Counted from the first letter of the stretch, positions 30,801 to 41,454 are shown. The stretch: DNA of 64,000 bases from Piezodorus guildinii (GCA_023052935.1 CM041297.1:89960021-90024020); one strand, 5' to 3'. Translations and numbers: made by a program. Notes: generated by a model not told the origin, from the sequence alone.

Positions 30801-31622
30801 AAACACATTGTTAGATGATAGTTTAATATTACCACAATTTAGGGCCACCATTACAACTTCTTCATCTACATCTGCTGAATTACCCTGGATTGTTCCTCTT
30901 CTTTTCCCACGAAAGCTTCTATTAAAGGATTTACTTCCACAGTTCTGCTTATTTTTGGGACACTGTGCCTTGAAATGTCTTTTATCCCCACATATAAAGC
31001 AACCACTCTGTGCTTTAAATGATACTTCTGATGATGATGCACTAGCTGATGACTTTGACTTTGTATCTGTATCTAGAAGTCTGGCTCTCACAAAATCCAT
31101 TTGGACTTCTAAATTAGTTTCTAGAGCTGTCACAACTGTGTTGAATTCATCTGGTAAAGACATCAAAAGGTGACATACCTTGTCTGACTCTCCTAGAACT
31201 GTGCCTTGTTCTTGAAGGTTTCGGATAATGGTATCAAATGCCAAAAAATGTTCTTCCATGTTTCCTTGAAGAGAATATTTAAGGCCCATCAACTTTCTGT
31301 ACCAAGTCAATTTTGAAAAAGAGGTAGATCTGACAAAAACCTTCTTTAAAGCATTTATCATTTCCTTGGAAGTTTGGCAATCCATGATTATTTCCAGATG
31401 TTTATCTGAAATGCCTTGGATAATGATGGACTTTGCCTTCGAGTCTTTAATGAGAAATTCCCTTTTCTCAGCGCTAGAGGTAGGAGGATCTGCTTCCAAC
31501 ACATCTTTTACCTGTTCTCTTTCCAAAATAGATGACATTCTGAAAAACCAGCTGTTAAAACTTGTTCCGACGAGTACTGGAACTCCTGAAGTAGTAACTG
31601 ACGCCATAGTACCGGTAAACAA
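27807..31622 (-). CDS. Copia retrotransposon gag-pol polyprotein, intact
   Basis: A single 1271-codon frame with all copia-type domains in order. Gag with a DUF4219/UBN2-like start is followed by a CCHC knuckle CFICGDKRHFKAQC (208-221). The aspartic protease has DSGA (277-280). The integrase has its zinc part (His408, His413, Cys431, Cys434) and DDE core (Asp461, Asp524 in RLDNGGEF, Glu560). The copia RT has KARLVARGFEEQ, Asp886 in VDVPTAFLNG, and FVDD (964-967). RNase H has SDADWAGD (1125-1132), MEAEY, VDNTSAI and HIDIKFHFVKDL. Integrase-before-RT order defines Copia against Gypsy. No stop or frameshift is present. The second Met (residue 6) may be the used start. FVDD replaces the usual YVDD. 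Confidence 0.93.
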   Translation of the reverse strand: MFTGTMASVTTSGVPVLVGTSFNSWFFRMSSILEREQVKDVLEADPPTSSAEKREFLIKDSKAKSIIIQGISDKHLEIIMDCQTSKEMINALKKVFVRSTSFSKLTWYRKLMGLKYSLQGNMEEHFLAFDTIIRNLQEQGTVLGESDKVCHLLMSLPDEFNTVVTALETNLEVQMDFVRARLLDTDTKSKSSASASSSEVSFKAQSGCFICGDKRHFKAQCPKNKQNCGSKSFNRSFRGKRRGTIQGNSADVDEEVVMVALNCGNIKLSSNNVFLVDSGASNHLFKAELEPLLSNVSNLVHDVAIHIANGDKMFTRKEGTLRVTSQGRIVNIKGLIVPGLKHNLLSVSAVTSKGLKVITDSKEMKICGRNFKLSCPRVNGLYIFTFDEPSDNQVKCNISSATDGDLWHKRLGHLNRHGLKSLGLPYSDKKCSACIEGKATRQPFSNNRKRTSKVGELIHSDICGPFNPESVEGHRYMQVILDDFTHFVHVKLLHMKSEAETNLMDYIAELERQQGVPVKRLRLDNGGEFTSKFFQKYCSDKGIKLEYSLPYSPQMNGKSERMNRTLLDMMRTKVSDSGIPKFLWGEAARCSAYELNRSPTSALSKGETPSLIWNGRNDLSKLRIFGCRAWPTILPKGSKLDPRSKEGGMVGYCGGGYRIWLPDEQKVIRSRDVIFEESQMPYKEVKNVPIVYHNSGGSYEEGRKNGEENNTNNSEQPEETSRPQNDCNPEQSENPSRLQNEESNPEHSEETSRPQRNRSKPHFLNDYELYNAYCMVSRSDGVPSSYEDANKKEEWQEAIIKELKAHEKMNTWSEEEAPNGSVPITTKWVFTVKEDGIKKARLVARGFEEQTQGDCVFNYSPVCRMDTVRTLLSFACQNSWSIRQVDVPTAFLNGSLDYPVFIKPPKGVSCSTKTLRLNRPLYGLKKAPKYWNERFNSFMLKLGFKRSQYDLCLYYKSRVFFVLFVDDGLITGDEKAIEELVNNLKGEFSIKEMKASQFLGMKIERKEKKIRVTQTRFIDKLLEDYNMVECRKVSTPMEVGFKLNADSPPLDENIPYRSLVCGLMYLSTTTRPDLSFPISYLSRCLDKATQQSWKAAKRILRYLKETRDIGLTFKPSENLGLIGYSDADWAGDIETRKSVSGFAAFCGSNPIAWHSRKQACVALSTMEAEYIAAEMASQEIVSLSGIISEFSGETLSGKLLVDNTSAIAFIKNCENSKRAKHIDIKFHFVKDLISKEIISVEHINSDRNVADLFTKPLAFDKFQMFRKALIN
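29335..29490 (-). repeat. In-frame repeat inside the copia polyprotein (linker before RT)
   Basis: Residues about 715-755 contain three related units: EQPEETSRPQN, EQSENPSRLQNEES and EHSEETSRPQR. They are encoded by DNA repeats around GAAGTTTCTTCTG and CAGAAGTCTTGA variants. The segment lies in the variable, low-complexity linker between integrase and RT and keeps the frame. Confidence 0.75.
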
Positions 31623-31700
31623 AATTCTCTAATAAAATAATATCACTTCGCGACTACGCGTTGACACTATACACAAATACTATGCTCTGCACAACAATAC

Positions 31701-31715
31701 TCTGGGCCCATAACC
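31701..31715 (-). promoter_or_regulatory. Copia primer-binding site
   Basis: GGTTATGGGCCCAGA immediately follows the LTR on the minus strand. GGTTATGGGCCCAG is the half-tRNA (initiator Met) primer-binding type used by copia-group elements. Confidence 0.8.
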
Positions 31716-31877
31716 TATTAAAGTTATAGAGTTATTAGGCAGTGGAATAAAAGAACCTTGTACTAGACAGCTTGTTTATTACTGCTATATATACAAACAA
31801 CATGGCGCAGGGGACGCTACCAACTGGACTGTTTGTTGTTGGGCTGCTGTACACCTAGGTGGAAGTTCAGTGCCACA
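31716..31877 (-). repeat. Copia 5' LTR (about 162 bp)
   Basis: It begins TGTGGCACTGAAC (31877) and ends next to the primer-binding site with CTTTAATA, so the termini are TG...TA instead of TG...CA. It contains TATATATA at 31793-31786 and AATAAA at 31780-31775, which would serve as TATA box and polyadenylation signal. The left edge next to the PBS is secure; the right edge is inferred. Confidence 0.6.
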
Positions 31878-32190
31878 ACTATCTTTACATATACAATCGA
31901 TATTTAACAATCTGTAAGTTTATTCTTTTTATTCTTGAAAAATTGGTCAAAGTCAGTTTATGTTAATATGTATGTAAAAATTTAGTAAAAAGTATATTCC
32001 ACTTCTATTTAAGGATGCACTCATTTAAAAAAAAAAAAAATGTCATCATACTTATCAAATATTTGAGTGAATAAAACTTTATGAATAAATACTTTACTTG
32101 AATATGCACAGTTCTGTATTTCATTTGTATATAAAAATAATAAACATTATTTTATAAGGAACTTAAACTCCAGTAATTTAGATTAAGTTT
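31878..32190. other. No gene recognised
   Basis: AT-rich DNA between the copia LTR and a Penelope-related terminal motif; contains a 14-bp A run near 32027. Confidence 0.4.
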
Positions 32191-32350
32191 TTATGAAAAA
32201 CTTGAGTTTATGCTTGGACATGGCTCAGTAATGCCCTGATGATGGCTCACAAGCTTGAGCCGAAACGTTGGCAAAATTAAAAAATTTCAAAAAATGACTG
32301 ATTTCTGATTATTCCACCTGTAATAGTTTCTACAGTCGACTATACATCCT
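32190..32350 (+). repeat. Penelope-like terminal repeat with hammerhead-ribozyme-like core (H1)
   Basis: The 42-nt segment 32232-32273 reads TGCC, CTGATGA, T, GGCTC, an 8-nt loop, GAGCC, GAAAC, GTT, GGCA. TGCC pairs with GGCA (stem I), GGCTC pairs with GAGCC (stem II), and CTGATGA/GAAAC form the invariant hammerhead core in the order of a type I ribozyme with minimal stem III. The flanks (TGATTATTCCACCTGTAAT, CAGTCGACTATA) match H2 at 53.69-53.89 kb. Penelope-like elements are known to carry such ribozymes in their terminal repeats. Activity is untested; GTT is a weaker cleavage triplet than GTC. Confidence 0.7.
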
Positions 32351-32914
32351 CAATTTTTATGAAAAAGATTACTTTTATCTGATGGTTTAAGAAAAGGCTT
32401 TCTTAGATTAGATAATTTTTGTGAATTTTGTAACTAAAAATTAAGTGTTATGTATATAAAAAAAAAAAACTTAGATATTTTTGAAAAATGTAATTAACAA
32501 ACATGATGTCTTAATAAATTATCAAACTATTATGAGTGTTGATCATAATTTTTATTTTAACAATATGTGTAATGATTACTTGATAAAGTATACAATTGAG
32601 ATGTATTATGCAGCATAAATAAGATTTTATTAAATCAAATTCATTAGAATAGTAATTCAAAAAGAGCATAGAATATGAAATTTAGAAGAAAAAATTGGTG
32701 AATCAAAATATTCTTCATTGGTTTTCAAATTATACAAACTCATTGATGAGCCTTTTAATTAATTATATGCTAAGTATTAATTTCAAATATTTTATTTTTA
32801 TTTTAATTATTTCTGAAAATTTATTGTTTAGAAAATTTCCAGGGTAAACATTTTTAAATTTAATATTTAATTACAGAATTAATGGCGGTAAGACTACTTC
32901 ACCACTTCTTATTA

Positions 32915-32985
32915 AAAAATGCAAAACATACCAGGCTATTAAGCCAGCCATCTTCAGGTGTAAAAACAATTTTTTATCATGAGGT
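32915..32985 (-). repeat. Degenerate Penelope-like terminal motif
   Basis: The minus strand reads CACCTGAAGATGGCTGGC, then TTAATAGCC, with a decayed GAAAC position. The CTGAAGATGGCT...AGCC layout is that of Penelope-associated hammerhead relics, but the core is no longer intact. Confidence 0.4.
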
Positions 32986-32989
32986 GTGT

Positions 32990-34260
32990 AGGTAATTCCG
33001 GCCATTATTACTTGTAGTGAATCTTGAATAATGCGTGTGGATCATGTATGATAATAATCAATGCACTCCACACAAATATATAAATTAAATTATAAATTGA
33101 TTTATCAATTCCATTTGCTTTTATGCACTGTTAAAAATAGAACATGCTAAAACTTTATAAATATGTCATTACTTCTTACTTCTGTGTAATCACAAGCTGA
33201 TAATGCATTACAGCGCACTCTGTTGGAACTAATTCAATTTACCTTGTATTTTTCATTTAACTGATAAAATAATTCGAAATAATTAATAAAAACTAAGCTT
33301 TGAAGTGAAAATGAATAATTAGTAATCTTGCTTAGTAACCTTGCTTTAAAAGATATATTTATGCTTTCAAATTAAAAACAAAAGTAAATGAACACACTAA
33401 TTCCTCTGTCAGCACTTAATCTCAATTCTTCCAAACATCTTCAGAGTTTCAAAAGAATACCTTTAAAGTTTATGTCTAATGCAAGAACTATTTAAGAAGT
33501 CAGAAAAACCTGATGAAATCCAAGACAATGTTGAGTCAATCTTGAAAGTTATTGGAAACAAGAATGGTTTTATGTTAGATGCTCATTCCCCTTTTATTTG
33601 CTATTTTAAAGAATAATAATCATAACAGAATGATCAGATGTCCTGTATTAATATTTCAGATGTTTTATAATTTGTATCATGAAGACCATTTACGAAAATA
33701 TCATTTATCAATTGTATCCCTTAAATTCAGAAATATTAATTGTTTTGAGAATCATTTTTGTGTATTCATGGCTGAATGTATGATAAATCAAGATTGGTAA
33801 AGGTAAAAAATAAAATAAAAATTGAATACTATTTCTTAAATCCTGATGTTTAAATTCACAATGTAGGTCTTCATTGGAGCTCTAGAGAAACATACACAGA
33901 AGGATTCATGCATAGGTACAAAAAAAGACTTTATTAATAAAAATAAACAGGAAAATAAGGTAAGTTTTACAAATATTGATAGGTAATTATACCAGTCAAT
34001 TTTGGTTTCATCAACTGAAATTCTTTTTATGTACTTTTAAACCTCTTCTAAAAATGTTTCTCAAGTCTCTTAATAAATGGATTCAAAGAATTTTATAAAG
34101 AGCTAAATATAACAACTTTTCTAAAGGATATGGATGTATATAAATTCAATTGATGTTCTTTCATAATATTTTAATTATTATGGTATGGAATTTAGCATCG
34201 TTCATTAGACATATTAAAATTTAATACTGGTGTGTAATTTATTAATAATTGTGTATGATG
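32990..34260. other. No gene recognised
   Basis: AT-rich DNA with no coding or repeat signal that I can support. Confidence 0.4.
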
Positions 34261-34286
34261 AAATTTGTTTTTTCTTTATGCACAGT

Positions 34287-34465
34287 GCAGAGCTGGAAAA
34301 TCAGAATCAAATATTAAAATATGTATGTATGCCCAAGGCGGTGTATACCTAGACAACAAAGGTTACTCCAGGCACAGAAAAGAACCACGCCTCTCACATA
34401 AAAACAGTTGCATTGTGAGAGCTCTTATAACCTGTTCCTGGAACGCTTGTAAACAAAAACTTTGA
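34287..34465 (+). other. Possible exon or exon relic, unassigned
   Basis: TTTTTTCTTTATGCACAG ends at about 34286, a strong polypyrimidine tract plus AG acceptor. It is followed by an open frame with GGVYLDNKGYSRHRKEPR, then SCIVRALITCSWNACKQKL before a stop. The aromatic-Gly, basic, C...C arrangement loosely recalls FLYWCH-type zinc fingers but the key Trp/Cys/His set is incomplete. It may be a pseudo-exon. Confidence 0.25.
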
Positions 34466-34469
34466 CCTT

Positions 34470-35530
34470 GCTCATATAGGTCCGAATTACTTTTGGTACC
34501 ATACCCGTTTTCTCCTGTAATTTTTAAAGAGCTAAATGGAGATATAATTTCATATTGTTTCTGATGAAAAATCCGTTCTATGATCGGATTTCAAAATGAA
34601 AGCATACATACCCATGTAACTTTTGCATATTCAAATTTAATTTTAAATTTAGTTAAGAAATGATTCGTATATTTTAAGTACACCACATATATTCATTAGT
34701 TCTTCTTCTGATTAAAGGAATGAGGAGACTCATCAGAGGAATATGCTCAACAGTTGTTTTATATATAAATTTAATACCCTAATCGATAGAGCAGATACGA
34801 TAACAATGATATTGTGAGGAATAATACTATTTTTTCCTTTTGTTGAGTTATTTCCACGAATCGCCGTGTAAAGCTGTTAAGAGCAGAAATAGAGAAATTA
34901 ATATGAATTGTATTAATCTTAAAATTAAAATGAATTTTAGATTGGCAGGATTTTTTTAAGTTATGAAAATTTTAGTAAAAATTATGAAACAAACGCTTTT
35001 TTTTTCGACCAAAATTTATTGTTTCTCCTTCACCCCTCAATATATTGTACCAACGTCATTGCAGCTGGTTGTAGTGGTTCCACTCTGTTGGTGCGTAACC
35101 AAACATGGACTAATATTATTTGGTTTAATGATCCCTGTCTTTAAATTTGTTCGTAGAATTTTTAAAAAAAGTTATAAAAATAATGAAAATTATCATTATT
35201 ATATTTATGCATTATACTAAAACTGAAAGTAAGTATCGTTAATAGATTTGCTGTCAAGTTCATTCGTTCCTGTTTTATTAATTAATTTGTTTTGTATAAA
35301 TTGTTCACTCTTAACCAAAGTAAAATGTATGTACATTTAATCCAAAAGTAAATTTTCTTTTATCATAAACAAACTAAACTTATTTTTAATAACAATTGTC
35401 TTAAGAGTGAAACGCGTTATCTGCTGTTCGTGCGAGTTATACTTTGATGTATATACCGTGGATTGCGTCATCTCTTTCAAACTATGCGTGTTTTAAATTT
35501 TTAAAGTAACGATAATTATGAATATTAAAG
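34470..35530. other. No gene recognised
   Basis: AT-rich with short spurious frames. Confidence 0.4.
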
Positions 35531-35534
35531 AAGT

Positions 35535-35690
35535 GCCCACACGGCACATACATTTATTCCTGACCAGATGGGAACATATGTAAGCGGAGACTGAACGGCT
35601 GAGTGAAGCTGTTCGCCTGGCGGTGTGAACAGCCCCCACTTGACCTTCCACTGAACGTTATGGTCGTTAGGTTCCGTCTTAACGAATCTT
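35535..35690. other. GC-richer block, possible non-autonomous DNA transposon end
   Basis: It contains GAACGGCTGAGTGAAGCTG and GGCGGTGTGAACAGCCCC, wording seen at ends of hAT/Harbinger-type non-autonomous elements, but I could not locate inverted ends or a target duplication. Confidence 0.2.
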
Positions 35691-35694
35691 GTTC

Positions 35695-37875
35695 ATTCAA
35701 AACTCTTCATGACGCTACTCCATTTTAATGAAGTACAAAATATTTTGGATTTTTTTTTATTTAATAAAACAAAATTGCTAAACCCTTATATATATTTTTT
35801 TGTTCAATTTACGTATTGCATTACTGTAACTGAAATAGATTTGAACTGTGATGCATTTTTTATTGTGTACCTATCTAATTCGGCAGTTAGTCTCATTTCA
35901 AGACATTTAACATCATTATGGTATATTTAGAATTTCACACATTCAAATATTAATATGGATAAAAGGGCCCACATGAACGATTTTTAGCAGGGGAAACAAT
36001 TTCAATAATTTTTTTCGGTGATATGTTTTAGTGATAGAGAGAAAATTTTTAAAACGCCGAAAATTAAATTATCTACTGTATCTGAAACAAACAAGATGCT
36101 AATGAGATCAAGGTTAAAGATGAAAAATGCTTGTTATCTATGTCGCGAAATTACAAAATTAGCACCTACAGTTAAAATAAAAGTAGTTGGGTCGGTAGAT
36201 AACAGATGAAAAAATTATTAATACAAAATCGACGGCAATTTTCGAAATTATTAATACAGATCGAAACATCGATGGATGTATTAATTTTGGTCTGCCTTTT
36301 TTTTTATAGAGTCAGTTGAGAGAGAAATTTTACTTTGAACTTCGGTAAAAAAAAATCAAATTGTTTGAAAACCGTTGATTTACTTTAACTTAAAAAAAAA
36401 ATGAAAGCTTCATAACAATTTTAATGTTATGCTAAAAAATAGTTGAGTACAAAATTACACGTATTTCAGAATTTTATTTATTAGCACAGAGACTTCGAAA
36501 ACTTTAAATAATTTCCATACAAGAAAAAATACGTTCAGAGATACGTGGAATTCAAAGGAATAAGCATAGCGACTTAGAGCGTGACCCGCATGACAGTATT
36601 AATCAAGCAAACTGATATTAATGTTCTAGAACTTAGTTGAAAAACGTGACTGGATATGCAATGGTTAATATTAAGATTAATGCTAGTCTATTAATATTTC
36701 AATTTACAGGTTATTATAAATCTTGAGAATTAATGAGATGGAAAAAAAAAAGGAAAGAAAAATATGTAAATTTAATCATATTAGAAATTGAGAAGTGATA
36801 GCCCAAAGGACCCCCAATACTTGTTTCTCGTAACTCATTAAACATATTCTATTTTCTCAATTAGATTCATTATATTATTAATGGAGTTGTTTTGATATAT
36901 AGGCAAACATATTACAAAACTATTTATATCATATTTAAACTTTATTTTCATCTGAGCTGAAGATGGTTGATATCAGAAATTTTAACATAAAATAAATAAG
37001 GTTATACGAATTTCCTTTTCTTAATGAAAAATAATGTTATTTTTTAATGAGAGCTTAACAGATTTATTTTTTATAAAATAAAAGAAGTCCTGTATTCGAG
37101 TTGATAAAATTATATAGGACTCTGCAGTAATTGATATTTAATTAATCCTACATTCGGTGACCTTACCAATATCAACTTTATCAGCTCTTTTACTTGTAGG
37201 ACCGTCAATTAAACAATGGAGTATTGACTTCTGGCGTGTTTCGTCTTATGTATTTAATTAATAAATAGCCCATTTCTTTTTACAAACAACAACGGCATGG
37301 TCTCAGTGAATAAATCGAAAAATGGTCTTCTCAAGTTAAGTGTAGTAATAGTCTAAAAAGCCTTTCTACACCTTATGAGAACACTAACAGCTCTAAATTT
37401 TTGGGTTACTACCTTCTCAATTGTTGGCAAGAGGATTGAAAATATTTACCAAATAAATGTATATGGTTATAATATAAGTTATAAAGAAATTTCAATTCAA
37501 CAATTCATCTCCATAGCATTAGTGCGTACTTATAGTATTAAATTTTAATATCAATCGTGAACGATTCCTCCATACAATGATGTATAATCGTATCACAATG
37601 TTTGAATATAAGTTCTCCAAACCATTGATAAAATATTTTCGTGACGTATTGAATGATATGGTATCTTTCTGCAAGTTTTTAAAAAAAAATATAGTATCTT
37701 TCTATTCATTAGAAATCAGACGATGTCGACAATAATCCTGAACAAAGGTTGACGATTTTATCATTTTGAAGTTTTGTGTATAAATAATTTATTGAAATAT
37801 TGTTTTCATTCCTAAGCGATCTTATACATTAAAATTTGCTTATTTAATTTACAGTAAGTTATATTATATACTTGT
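35695..37875. other. Mostly featureless; one weak Penelope-like relic
   Basis: Near 36953-36985 the plus strand reads GAGCTGAAGATGGTTGATATC then AGAAATTTT, a possible decayed hammerhead-like site. Otherwise AT-rich without recognisable features. Confidence 0.3.
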
Positions 37876-37879
37876 ATAA

Positions 37880-38090
37880 TTCTCCCAATGGGAAATGGCG
37901 GTAGTGACTTATATAGGGACGCGGTAGACAGCGTAGCCCTTATACTCAGCAGGTGTCCCCTAACGTTCCCCAACCGTCCACCAGGCCATTGTTCTCGCTT
38001 CCCCTTCGTCTCTCCTCTCCTCTCCCTCCCCCCCAATGGTGGCGTCGCCTATAGTGCCTTATTCTGGGTCATTGGGCGTTGATTATAGAG
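37880..38090. other. GC-rich island with TATA-like and polypyrimidine tracts, unassigned
   Basis: A GC-rich 200-bp block contains TTATATAGGGACGCGG (CCCTATATAAGTCAC on the other strand, a TATA-like element). It also has a long C/T tract (about 37994-38034). It could be a promoter region or an unrecognised repeat. Confidence 0.3.
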
Positions 38091-38147
38091 CTTCTTATTC
38101 AACATGATTCATTTATTCTTCAAATCAATATAATTTAAAAACAAAAC

Positions 38148-38152
<5 letters not shown>

Positions 38153-38217
<65 letters not shown>
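38153..38217. repeat. (AT)n microsatellite, about 32 units
   Basis: Uninterrupted alternating AT/TA over about 64 bp. Confidence 0.95.
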
Positions 38218-38220
<3 letters not shown>

Positions 38221-38602
38221 GTAATAAAAAAAAGTAGGAGAATCAGAAACATAGACTCTCAGCTATAGTAGACTCACATGACAAAAATTAGATATACTAT
38301 TATTTCATACAACTTATTATACAGTAACAGATGGTTATATTCATTATACTTGATTAAGACTCTCTTAATAAAGTATAGAAGTTACCCTTTCTGACATTCT
38401 TTTTTGAACCTTAAATACAGAAATAATTCACTTAAAATGTCAATCTTATTTGACCTGGAACAAAAATCGATCCCTTTTACACCGAATACTCATGTTTTAC
38501 TCAACATTTTTTTATTACATTTCTTTAATTTTTATCTATTTTTTATTTTTGTAAGATATATTTTGGGCACTTTCCAACAGAAGTTGATTTTTTTTCATAT
38601 TT

Positions 38603-38640
38603 TACAATGTTTCGGCCTCTAGGGCCATTCTCAAGTATCT
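38603..38640 (-). repeat. Penelope-like terminal motif, partly degenerate (H5)
   Basis: The minus strand reads CTTGAGAATGGCC, a short loop, GGCCGAAACATTG. Stem II (GGCC/GGCC) and GAAAC are kept, but the CTGANGA core carries an insertion and only a 3-bp stem I (TAC/GTA) can be drawn. Confidence 0.45.
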
Positions 38641-38705
38641 GTAAAAACATATATTTATGATATTATTGTACACTTTACAACTCTTTCAACTTTCAAATTA
38701 ATTAT

Positions 38706-39336
38706 CTTATTAATAGTGTTTCTTTCCTAAAAAAGGCTTACCTGTCATGAATATTTCTATGTACATAATCTTAACCGCTACTAACAGTGTCGTCTAATTT
38801 CACTTACTGTGTCAAAAAATTATAATCATAAAAAAATCATATTTTAATTTATCAATTATATTTAAAAAAACTCAATTTAATCTAAAAACATTTTCACCTA
38901 CTCAACATCTCATCTGCCATCCTATAGGGCTTCTATGCACGACTGACTTGGGGTGGGTATGCTAAGAGCTTTATATTTTTTATTTGATCTATTGTACTTG
39001 CGTAGAAAATGTTTAAATTAAATTGTGATGTTGACAATTATCTACTTTCTATGCAAGTACAATAGATCAGATAAAAAAATGAACTGGTCGTGCATAGAAG
39101 CCCAATTCTATGGCCGATGATATGTTGAGTAGGTGAAAATATTTTTATATTAAACAAAGGTTTTTTTTTTTTTTAAACAATTGATAAATTAAAATATGAC
39201 TTTTTTAAAAATTATTTATTTTTTTGACATAGTAAGTGAAATTAGATGACACTGCTGATGAAGTGGTGAAAAATTATATTTATAGGAAATATGCATGATA
39301 GGTAAGCCACTTTTTGGAAAAAACACTATTAATAAA
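38706..39336. repeat. 630-bp fold-back (long imperfect inverted repeat)
   Basis: Arm 38706-39008 pairs with arm 39046-39336 around a 37-nt centre. Matching landmarks from outside in are TTATTAATAGTGTTT, GGCTTACCTGTCATG (GGCTTACCTATCATG in the partner), CTAATTTCACTTACTGTGTC, CACCTACTCAACAT, GGGCTTCTATGCACGAC, and GATCTATTGTACTTGC. The left arm has a ~25-bp extra piece (38948-38973). There is no coding capacity. A transcript would form a long hairpin. Confidence 0.85.
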
Positions 39337-39344
39337 ATAAATAA

Positions 39345-40550
39345 ATACAATTTAAAGGAATTTAACATTTCATTCATATTTTATTATACATACCATATTT
39401 TTTTAAATAATAAAATTAGTCACAGTTTATTATATAATCTGTAGAATATAATTTCCTGTTAGTATTCTCTTTAGTTTTATGTAATTGGATTTATCATTTA
39501 ATTGTCAACACATGCACTATTTCCATTTTGACTTTTTTTTTAGTTTATAAAGCAAGTAAGAGCATTTTGTAATTAAGTTTTTTATTGAATTAAAGAACCA
39601 TATAATAGTGAAATTGTATACATTACTGATTATTAATGTATGATACATTATAAAATAGGCTTGAGGATGCAGCACTTAATAAAAAAAATTTATCAGTAGA
39701 ATTTCTTTCCTTATAAATAAATTTACTTATTGTGGCTGTTTATAAAAATCTGAATTAGAGGTTCTTAGATTTTTTTTTTTTTATATAACAAATTATAATC
39801 TGAAGTTCATTAGACAACTTAACAGTTTTATATTGGAAGAAAGTAAGATCTCTGTAAATGAAAATTTTATATTTATTGGGCAAAGTTTCATTTCAAACAT
39901 TTCCGCCTTCGTTAAGGTGATTCTTAACGATAGGCAGCAGAGCAGTTGAATGATGCCTATACAAGAAATCAGGATAGAAGTATTAAAGTATAAAAAATAA
40001 ATAAAACTTAGATAAAACTGATTATCATGTTATGTTATTTTCTAAATTATTATTTCATTATCTGTTTACATTCTCCTTGTGTTTTATGGTATCAATATCA
40101 ATGTGTTTATAGCCATAGAATTTTACCCAGGTCTATTTAATATTTCACATCTGGAAGATAAAACATTTCCATTTTTACAATAAGTTTTCCTTATATAATT
40201 ACCAAAATGTTTAAGATACAAAACAATATGCCCTAAAAAGATAAATATATAATAAATTATATTCAGTCATTAACACAAAATTAAAGTCATTGTTCCTCTT
40301 CATAGTCATGGTATTGATGCTTGTGAAAGCTTAAAAAATCTAAAGTAATCTTAAAACTTCAATTCTATGCCAAAGTTGCTGTCTTCCACCCTCCTAAATA
40401 ACATCCTATTTAGTTTATTCAATTAAGAGAAACTCAAATGATAGAATTATATAAACAGTACTCAAAAATAATAAGTTCTCTCATTCATATACCATTACTT
40501 ATTATCTTGTAAAACAATTGATAGGTGAGTAATCATACACTTTATTGCTT
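39345..40550. other. No gene recognised
   Basis: AT-rich DNA. Near 39900-39935 a GAAGGCGGAAATG stretch on the minus strand faintly resembles a decayed Penelope motif. Confidence 0.4.
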
Positions 40551-40556
40551 GAAATA

Positions 40557-40665
40557 AAAGAGTAAATAATTATCCTGCGACAGCAGAGTACAAACCCAGG
40601 ACCAGGAGAGCAAGTAAGTGCCCTACACTCCACCTGCTGGACCACACTGTGACTCAAAGAATTAA
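40557..40665 (-). repeat. tRNA-derived SINE head, family B-like (copy B3)
   Basis: Minus strand: GTGTGGTCCAGCAGGTGGAG (A box) and CTGGGTTTGTACTC (B box), followed by TGTCGCAGGATAATT and then AT-rich DNA. The body appears truncated. Confidence 0.55.
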
Positions 40666-40697
40666 AACAATTTAATAAAATTATAAACATCTTTTTT

Positions 40698-41450
40698 ACT
40701 TTCTCTTACCTATACATGAAATATATAGTAAGAGAAAGTATTGCGATTGTGAACATTTTCAAACATTTTTCAACAGAAATACAGGTTTTGAGTCTAAATG
40801 ACCAAATACCACAAAAAGATCATCGCGTTGAGAGTATGTGTCTTTGTATGTATATGTATATATATGTATATGTATATGTATGTTTATGTTTATAATATAT
40901 ATGTATGTTTGTGTGTGTGTGTGTATGTCTGACTCAAAAATGAAAAGTCCTATCAAACTGAAATTTCATATTTAAGATATTTATAAGCCTGGAATGTTGT
41001 AGCATGTTTTTCAGTTAAATTTACAAACCAGTAATGCTATTTTATATTTTTCATTTTGCATCTTTTTTACTAATTTCTGAAAAATATTACAATTTTATTA
41101 AACTCACTACATTGATGCAAATGTTAAATGGGCTTTAATTTTATACAGGTTTTATTATAATTGAAATCATTGATCGGCTTAAATGACTAATTTTCTAATT
41201 TTTTTTCCTCTAAAGTACCTTTCATTTTGTTGAATCGAAACAATTTTTAATGTTAGAATTGATAAAAAATGGGTAAGTAATAATTATGAAAGGATCTGAC
41301 ATCTAGCTGAAGGAGAAAAGGTAGACATATTTTTTCAGGGTAAAATTTGTTTTCCCTAAATAAAGCTAAAGGTTTTAGACCAAATTTTATCTTACATAGA
41401 AAGTTGTGTCAAAGAAGACATTCTCTTGAAATAAATTTTTCCATCTAAAC
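40698..41450 (+). mobile_element. R-family element, divergent copy R7
   Basis: It starts ACTTTCTCTTACC and TATAGTAAGAGAAAGTATTGCG and continues through the family sequence (TGAAATTTCATATTTAAGA, AAACTCACTAC, CTCTAAAGTACCTTT). The microsatellite position holds an expanded TATG/TG tract (about 40840-40925). The canonical right end is not recognisable. Confidence 0.65.
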
Positions 41451-41454
41451 AATA

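Larger units (their letters stand above)
27807..31877 (-). mobile_element. Copia LTR retrotransposon lacking a visible 3' LTR
   Basis: The element has a 5' LTR (31877-31716), a primer-binding site (31715-31701), an ~80-nt leader and an intact gag-pol. Downstream of the stop I searched 26-27.8 kb for the LTR start (TGTGGCACTGAAC), its centre and its end, and found no match. Either the 3' end was deleted or replaced, or the copy is misassembled there. Confidence 0.8.

Noticed and set aside
27834..31632. Plus-strand frames up to 130 codons across 27.8-31.6 kb
   Set aside because: Antisense shadows of the copia gag-pol.
39900..39940. Another hammerhead-like site (GAAGGCGGAAATG on the minus strand)
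   Set aside because: No CTGANGA core and no stem I pairing could be drawn.
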